Origin: Acidobacteriota bacterium
GTDB taxonomy: Bacteria > Acidobacteriota > Terriglobia > Bryobacterales > Bryobacteraceae
Length of the DNA: 64,000 bases
NCBI GenBank assembly: GCA_025352795.1
Contig: JANXSF010000073.1
Span: forward strand, 1-64,000
Reading direction: 5' to 3'
Positions 59,786-64,000 of the stretch are shown one piece after another. A model generated the notes under the pieces. It searched no databases. It was not told the origin of the DNA and worked only from the letters and a program-made list of their open reading frames with translations. Positions within the stretch are counted from its first letter, which is position 1. Every line of letters begins with the position of its first letter. Made by a program: the position numbers and the translations under genes.

Positions 59786-60569
59786 CGATTTGGACAAGCT
59801 AAGAGCGGAGTCCCCGCAAGCCTCGCCGAGGGATTGGCCTGTGGATGCCCTGAATCACCTTGCCTCCTGCAGCCGCTGCGCACAACTGGAAGACTTGCTG
59901 GACAGCGAGCCGCAACCTGATTTCCCCGAAGCGCTGCGGCTCAAAATTGAGAACTCTATCCTGCCCGGGCTTAGTCCCGTCACACCTCTGTCCAGCGTGG
60001 CGACACTCACTATCATGCTGCTGCTTGCCTCGATGTTCGTGGTAATTGCCGCGGAATGGCCACTGGGATTGGCCGGATGGCGTGCCCGCAATAGTTACCA
60101 GATTGCCTTGAACCTTAGCATCTTGCTCATCTCGTCCAGCATGCTGGCGAATCTGCTGGCGCGCCTGATTAGCCCCGGCTCTAGTTCTCCAGTTTTGCCC
60201 TATTCTGTGGTGCCTTTGCTTGCCTTAATAGGATCAAATTCCCTCTTGTTTGGATATCAGTCCAACGAGACTCTTACCAGGCAGACACTTGCCTGCTGGG
60301 AAATCGGAGTTTCGTGCGCATCTGTTTCGGTACCATTGTTTTGGCTAATTTTACGCCGAGGATTTTCCATCAATCTTGTAGGGCAAGGTGCCATCACGGG
60401 ATTGCTAGCCGGACTCACTGGAGTGATGGTACTAGAAATCCACTGTCCAATCCTCGAAAAGTCGCACATAGTCGCTGGACACCTAGGCGCGGCGCTCACC
60501 TCCACGGTCGCAGGTGCCTCGTTGGGCTACCTCTACGCAACCCAACGGCTCTTTTTGCGGAAGCGATAG
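59775..60569 (+). CDS. NrsF/DUF1109-like anti-sigma factor with N-terminal zinc-type motif
   Basis: This encodes 264 residues. The N-terminal cytoplasmic part (about 1-65) contains HLASCSRCAQLEDLL, an HxxxCxxC motif as in ZAS anti-sigma domains. About six membrane helices follow (SSVATLTIMLLLASMFVVIA; YQIALNLSILLISSSMLANL; YSVVPLLALIGSNSLLFGY; LACWEIGVSCASVSVPLFWL; AITGLLAGLTGVMVLEIHCP; LGAALTSTVAGASLGYLYAT). Cysteines lie in the fourth and at the end of the fifth helix (EIHCPILEKSH) and could sense oxidants, as proposed for NrsF. It overlaps the sigma gene by 11 bases. Confidence 0.75.
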   Translation: MACDDLDKLRAESPQASPRDWPVDALNHLASCSRCAQLEDLLDSEPQPDFPEALRLKIENSILPGLSPVTPLSSVATLTIMLLLASMFVVIAAEWPLGLAGWRARNSYQIALNLSILLISSSMLANLLARLISPGSSSPVLPYSVVPLLALIGSNSLLFGYQSNETLTRQTLACWEIGVSCASVSVPLFWLILRRGFSINLVGQGAITGLLAGLTGVMVLEIHCPILEKSHIVAGHLGAALTSTVAGASLGYLYATQRLFLRKR

Positions 60570-60614
60570 AGGAATTTACCAGCCGCTTACACAATAAGGC
60601 ATCATACAAATAGC

Positions 60615-61781
60615 ATGCGTCTTATCCACCTTGTTCTTCTCACCGCACTCCCGGCGTTAACGCAAACCTTGGTGGATCCTGCCAAAATTCCTGCTCTTCT
60701 ACGCTTTGATCCTCGTAGTGACGATAAGCCTCTGCGCTGCGAAATTACTCCCATCAAGCCCATGCTCAATTACGGATTTTTCTTTCAAGCTGGGTATACC
60801 GTGAGCATTCCTTTGACGCAATATTCGGGCAGACGAAATCGGCTGACCGTGGTGAGCCGCATCACTCCCAAAAAAGGTGACGCCAAACCGGTTTATCTGG
60901 CGCAGGGCCTGTTCCTGCCTCCCATACCCGCCGACGCTCCCAAAAAAGATTCTGTCATTGAAACTGGCGGCAATTTCCTTCTAGGCGAAGGTCGCTATGA
61001 TGTGGACTGGATTTTGATGGATAACAGCGGGCGTATCTGCCGCAAACACTGGACTGCATCTGCCGATCTGCATGGTTCAAGCCGTAGTGTGAAAACCACC
61101 ATTCCACCAAACGTAGCCACCGACCTTTCCCTGCGCGGAGTCTCCCTACCTACACCCGAAGATGAAGATGTCCGCAAACTGCGACTTACGGTGATGGTTC
61201 ACGCCACCCCACTTTCACCGCGCCGCACCAAGTTGCGAGCCAGTGACGAAGCAATGCTGCTAGGCACGTTGTCTTCCTTGATGGGGCGAATTCCCACGCT
61301 CTCTGTGCGACTCGTAGTTTTCAATCTGGAACAACATGCCGAAATTTTTCGTCGTGACGATTTCCGACTGCGCGAACTGGATGAGGTTAGCGAAGCCATG
61401 CAGAAAGTGGAATTGGGGTCTGTCGATTACTCAGTCTTGAAGGATAAAGGGGGTCACTTAGACTTACTCGCCAAGTTACTCAACGAAGAACAAAATGCCG
61501 GTGAATCGAAACGTGGCCCTTCTGACGTCGTGATTTTCCTTGGACCCATGGCTCGTCATTTGGACAAGCTACCAGCCCAAGCCATTAACAAGCCGATCGG
61601 CACAGCGCCTCGATTCTTCTACTTCCGCTTCGAATCGTTTTTCCGTCGCAACCCCAATGCAGGCCTACCCGATGCCATCAATTTTGCACTGAAAAGTGTC
61701 AAAGGAAAGAGCATAGTGATTCATACTCCACTGGAATTTTCAAAAGCCATTGACCAAGTGCTCAAGTCGAACCGCAGCTAG
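60615..61781 (+). CDS. Hypothetical secreted protein
   Basis: This encodes 388 residues with a signal peptide (MRLIHLVLLTALPALTQ). The mature protein has two regions: an N-terminal beta-rich part (LNYGFFFQAGYTVSIPLTQY, GEGRYDVDWILMDNSGRICR) and a C-terminal part (LGTLSSLMGRIPTLSVRLVV, SDVVIFLGPMARHLDKLPAQ) with the look of a VWA or Rossmann-like fold. No named family recognised. It follows the anti-sigma gene by 45 bases on the same strand, so it may be co-regulated, and is convergent with mutS2. Confidence 0.65.
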   Translation: MRLIHLVLLTALPALTQTLVDPAKIPALLRFDPRSDDKPLRCEITPIKPMLNYGFFFQAGYTVSIPLTQYSGRRNRLTVVSRITPKKGDAKPVYLAQGLFLPPIPADAPKKDSVIETGGNFLLGEGRYDVDWILMDNSGRICRKHWTASADLHGSSRSVKTTIPPNVATDLSLRGVSLPTPEDEDVRKLRLTVMVHATPLSPRRTKLRASDEAMLLGTLSSLMGRIPTLSVRLVVFNLEQHAEIFRRDDFRLRELDEVSEAMQKVELGSVDYSVLKDKGGHLDLLAKLLNEEQNAGESKRGPSDVVIFLGPMARHLDKLPAQAINKPIGTAPRFFYFRFESFFRRNPNAGLPDAINFALKSVKGKSIVIHTPLEFSKAIDQVLKSNRS

Positions 61782-61785
61782 CACT

Positions 61786-64000
61786 TTACCGCCCTTCCAA
61801 CTCCGCGATCGTCGCCCCTGTTCCACCTTCTGCGGGCGTTGCTGCAAAGAACTTCGACACATGCGGATTCTTACCCAAAGCCTCTTGAATCAACTTACGC
61901 AAAATGCCCATGCCATGGCCGTGCACCACGCGCACTCGCTGCACTTCCGCCATCGCCGCCGAGTCAATGAATTTATCAACCGCCTCTAATGCTTCCTCGG
62001 CCCGCTGACCAATCACGTTGATTTCCGTGGTGATCGTGGTCCAAGTTGGACCTTGAGAAAAAGTCACGTTCTTCGGTAGCTTGGCTCCGCCCTTCGCATC
62101 GGGCAGCACTTCCAGCACATCGGCCCGCTCCACTTTCATTTTCATGAAACCGGCCTGGACTTCAATTTCCCCATTCGCTTTCACCTTCAAAACCTTCGCC
62201 GGTTCGCGCATGTCGCGAATTTTCACCCGCACACCTTCGCGGATATCCAACTGCGTTAATTCACCGGCACCCGATTCCAGCTTGGTCTCTCTAACCGTTG
62301 CCGCCAGTTCCCGTTCAAAGTCGCGCTTCACAACGACGATCTTTTTCAGCGCTTGCTCTGCCGCCTTGCGCTGCCCTTGGCCCTGCATCATCTGGTCCAC
62401 ACCGGCCCGTGCTTCCTGTTCAAACTTTTCTAAAAGCAACGAACTGCGCCGCTCAATTTCTTTAATCTTCTGATCTTCGCGCTTGGCCAATTCTTTACGT
62501 TGCAGTTCAAATGCCTGCGATTGTTCAATTCGCTGACGGCTCAATTGCTGTTCCAGCTCCGAAACTTCAGCCAACTTAATATCCAGATCGTGCAGAAAGC
62601 GGCTCACTTCCCGTTCACTGGAACTCATCGCCGCACGAGCCCGTTCAATCAAAAACGCGGGAATGCCTAACCTGCCCGCAATGTCCAAACCCGCTGATTT
62701 CCCCGGTGCCCCAACGCGCAGTACGTAAGTGGGCTGTAACGTTTCTTCATTGAAACCCATGGACGCATTTACAACACCTTCCGTATTGCCGCCATACACT
62801 TTCAACGCAAGTAAGTGGGTAGAAGCCAAAGTGAAACAGCCTTGCCTGCGGAAATGATCCAGCACCGCCAAACCCAAAGCGCCGCCTTCTTCGGGGTCCG
62901 TTGCCCGGCCAAGTTCATCCATCAGCACCAAACAATCAGGACTTACAGAGTCAATCATCTCCCTTACTTGCAGGATGTGCGATGAAAAACTACTTAAGCT
63001 TTGCTCAATGGATTGGTTGTCGCCCACATCGGCCAGCACATCATGGAAAAAAGGGAATTCCGCTGCATCGCAAGGCACAGGCATACCCGATTGAGCCATT
63101 AAAGTAAGCAGCCCGACAGTCTTCAAGGTCACCGTTTTCCCGCCCGTGTTCGGCCCGCTAATCAGCAGCGTACGGTTCACCCCGGAAAGCGTGAGTGTAA
63201 CTGGCACCACCTGTTTTTTCTGCCGACGCAAAACATCTTCCAACAGCGGATGTCGTGCTTTGTGAATGCTCAACTTACTGCCAAAGGTCGGAATCACGCA
63301 GCGAAAGTCCGAGGCGAATCGTGCTTTGGCAAACAGCAATTCCAGTTCCGCCATCACCGTGAACGTGGATCGGATTTCAGTGGAGTGCTCACGTAACTGA
63401 GCCGTCATTTCACGCAGAATTCGATGCACTTCACGCATCTCTTCCTCTGAAAGCCTGACTAATTCGTTGTTCAACTCAATGGTGGCCATCGGTTCCACGA
63501 ATAAAGTTTGGCCGCTGCCACTTGCCGCATGAATTACGCCATCTACTTTTCTTCGCTGCCCGGCAACTAGTGGAACCACGTAACGATCATTCCGAATGGT
63601 GACAAATTCTTCTTGCAGCACCCCTTCATCGCGATGAGCCCGCATGAACTTTTCCAACGATTCCTGGATTAAAGTCTGCTGTCGGGACATGCCTCGGCGG
63701 ATGCGTTCCAGCGCCACACTGGCATGATCGGCAACCGAACCATCAGGCAAAATCTTACCCGCAAAATCGCGCAAAATTCCCCGAAACTCGCCGATTTGCC
63801 CAGCCTTCTTGCCTAAGCGGGGGAATCTCTGCGCAGCCGAAAGAAGATACATCCGCGATTCCGATGCCCGTTCCAACCACTGGATGATGTCCAGAATTTC
63901 CTTTGCATCCAGCGAAGCACCTTCAATGGAAATACGTGCCAATGCTTGCGCCGCATCGGGCAGATCCTGAAACACCAAACGCGCCGCCCCCCGGCCACTG
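61786..64000 (-). CDS. mutS2: MutS2 (partial, cut by the right edge)
   Basis: About 737 residues are visible; the frame is open to the edge and the N-terminus is missing. Helical clamp domains are followed by the MutS-type ATPase: Walker A GPNTGGKTVTLKTVGLLTLM, the signature around SSFSSHILQVREMIDSV, Walker B LVLMDELGRATDPEEGGALG and switch His in STHLLAL. Next comes a long coiled coil (ELEQQLSRQRIEQSQAFELQ), a KOW-like stretch, and the C-terminal Smr nuclease domain with VRVVHGHGMGILRKLIQEAL. MutS2 resolves recombination intermediates or collided ribosomes rather than mismatches. GTG 63978 is an internal codon, not the likely start. Confidence 0.94.
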   Translation of the reverse strand, partial: SGRGAARLVFQDLPDAAQALARISIEGASLDAKEILDIIQWLERASESRMYLLSAAQRFPRLGKKAGQIGEFRGILRDFAGKILPDGSVADHASVALERIRRGMSRQQTLIQESLEKFMRAHRDEGVLQEEFVTIRNDRYVVPLVAGQRRKVDGVIHAASGSGQTLFVEPMATIELNNELVRLSEEEMREVHRILREMTAQLREHSTEIRSTFTVMAELELLFAKARFASDFRCVIPTFGSKLSIHKARHPLLEDVLRRQKKQVVPVTLTLSGVNRTLLISGPNTGGKTVTLKTVGLLTLMAQSGMPVPCDAAEFPFFHDVLADVGDNQSIEQSLSSFSSHILQVREMIDSVSPDCLVLMDELGRATDPEEGGALGLAVLDHFRRQGCFTLASTHLLALKVYGGNTEGVVNASMGFNEETLQPTYVLRVGAPGKSAGLDIAGRLGIPAFLIERARAAMSSSEREVSRFLHDLDIKLAEVSELEQQLSRQRIEQSQAFELQRKELAKREDQKIKEIERRSSLLLEKFEQEARAGVDQMMQGQGQRKAAEQALKKIVVVKRDFERELAATVRETKLESGAGELTQLDIREGVRVKIRDMREPAKVLKVKANGEIEVQAGFMKMKVERADVLEVLPDAKGGAKLPKNVTFSQGPTWTTITTEINVIGQRAEEALEAVDKFIDSAAMAEVQRVRVVHGHGMGILRKLIQEALGKNPHVSKFFAATPAEGGTGATIAELEGR

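Noticed and set aside
1-64000. CRISPR arrays, insertion sequences, prophage genes, rRNA or tRNA genes
   Set aside because: Looked for on both strands; no regularly spaced repeats, transposase motifs, phage structural genes or structured RNA genes could be supported.

Overview
The window looks like a chromosomal segment of an acidobacterium of the Solibacter/Bryobacter type. This rests on protein families, not rRNA, since no rRNA or tRNA gene is visible. The main markers are a large TonB-dependent receptor with an N-terminal carboxypeptidase-regulatory-like domain, a secreted TIGR03437-type protein, an M56/BlaI pair with a repeat-rich partner, and dispersed palindromic intergenic repeats. Base composition is moderate and even, and I see no CRISPR array, insertion sequence or prophage.

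Layout. 1-0.5 kb: a frameshifted gene remnant running off the left edge. 0.6-6.2 kb: outer-membrane receptor and secreted proteins (minus strand). 6.3-14 kb: a NarX/NarL-type two-component pair (minus) divergent from a complete RND efflux operon (adaptor, pump, outer-membrane channel). 14-29 kb: a long plus-strand block that starts with a porin and a PiT phosphate transporter and ends with pstSCAB-phoU. Between them lies a seven-gene set: an unknown coiled-coil protein, a PspA/IM30 (ESCRT-III-like) protein, a membrane-anchored solute-binding protein fused to an OmpA peptidoglycan-binding domain, an ABC permease, an ABC ATPase, a membrane/coiled-coil protein and a two-domain AAA ATPase. This is the best candidate here for a poorly described envelope system. 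29-36.7 kb: a membrane spermidine-synthase-like protein, a PIN-domain toxin-antitoxin pair, multidomain DNA ligase D, a TIM-barrel epimerase-like protein and a TlpA-like thiol protein.

36.7-41.8 kb (minus): an apparent operon for a MacB/LolD-like ABC transporter with several small exported proteins and an outer-membrane barrel. 42-43 kb: recA behind a long palindrome. 43.2-45.8 kb: a BlaI-type repressor with two matched operators, a shortened M56 (BlaR1-like) protease and a partner; protease tail and partner share a 28-residue tandem repeat. 45.8-50.5 kb: a hypothetical secreted protein, a DUF503 protein, an Old Yellow Enzyme and a glucose/sorbosone-dehydrogenase-type protein with a cytochrome c tail. 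50.7-55 kb: a CoA transferase and the three-gene proton-translocating transhydrogenase (pntAA-pntAB-pntB), followed by a decayed toxin-antitoxin locus.

55.8-60.6 kb: a periplasmic methionine-sulfoxide repair module. An ECF sigma factor and its NrsF-like anti-sigma factor are divergent from a methionine-rich exported protein, MsrP, and an MsrQ fused to its own FAD/NAD(P)/2Fe-2S reductase. Both divergent units are preceded by the same bipartite motif (GTAACTTT-N9-CGATCCGAA), a strong candidate for the sigma factor's own promoter. 60.6-64 kb: a hypothetical secreted protein and a MutS2 gene cut by the right edge.
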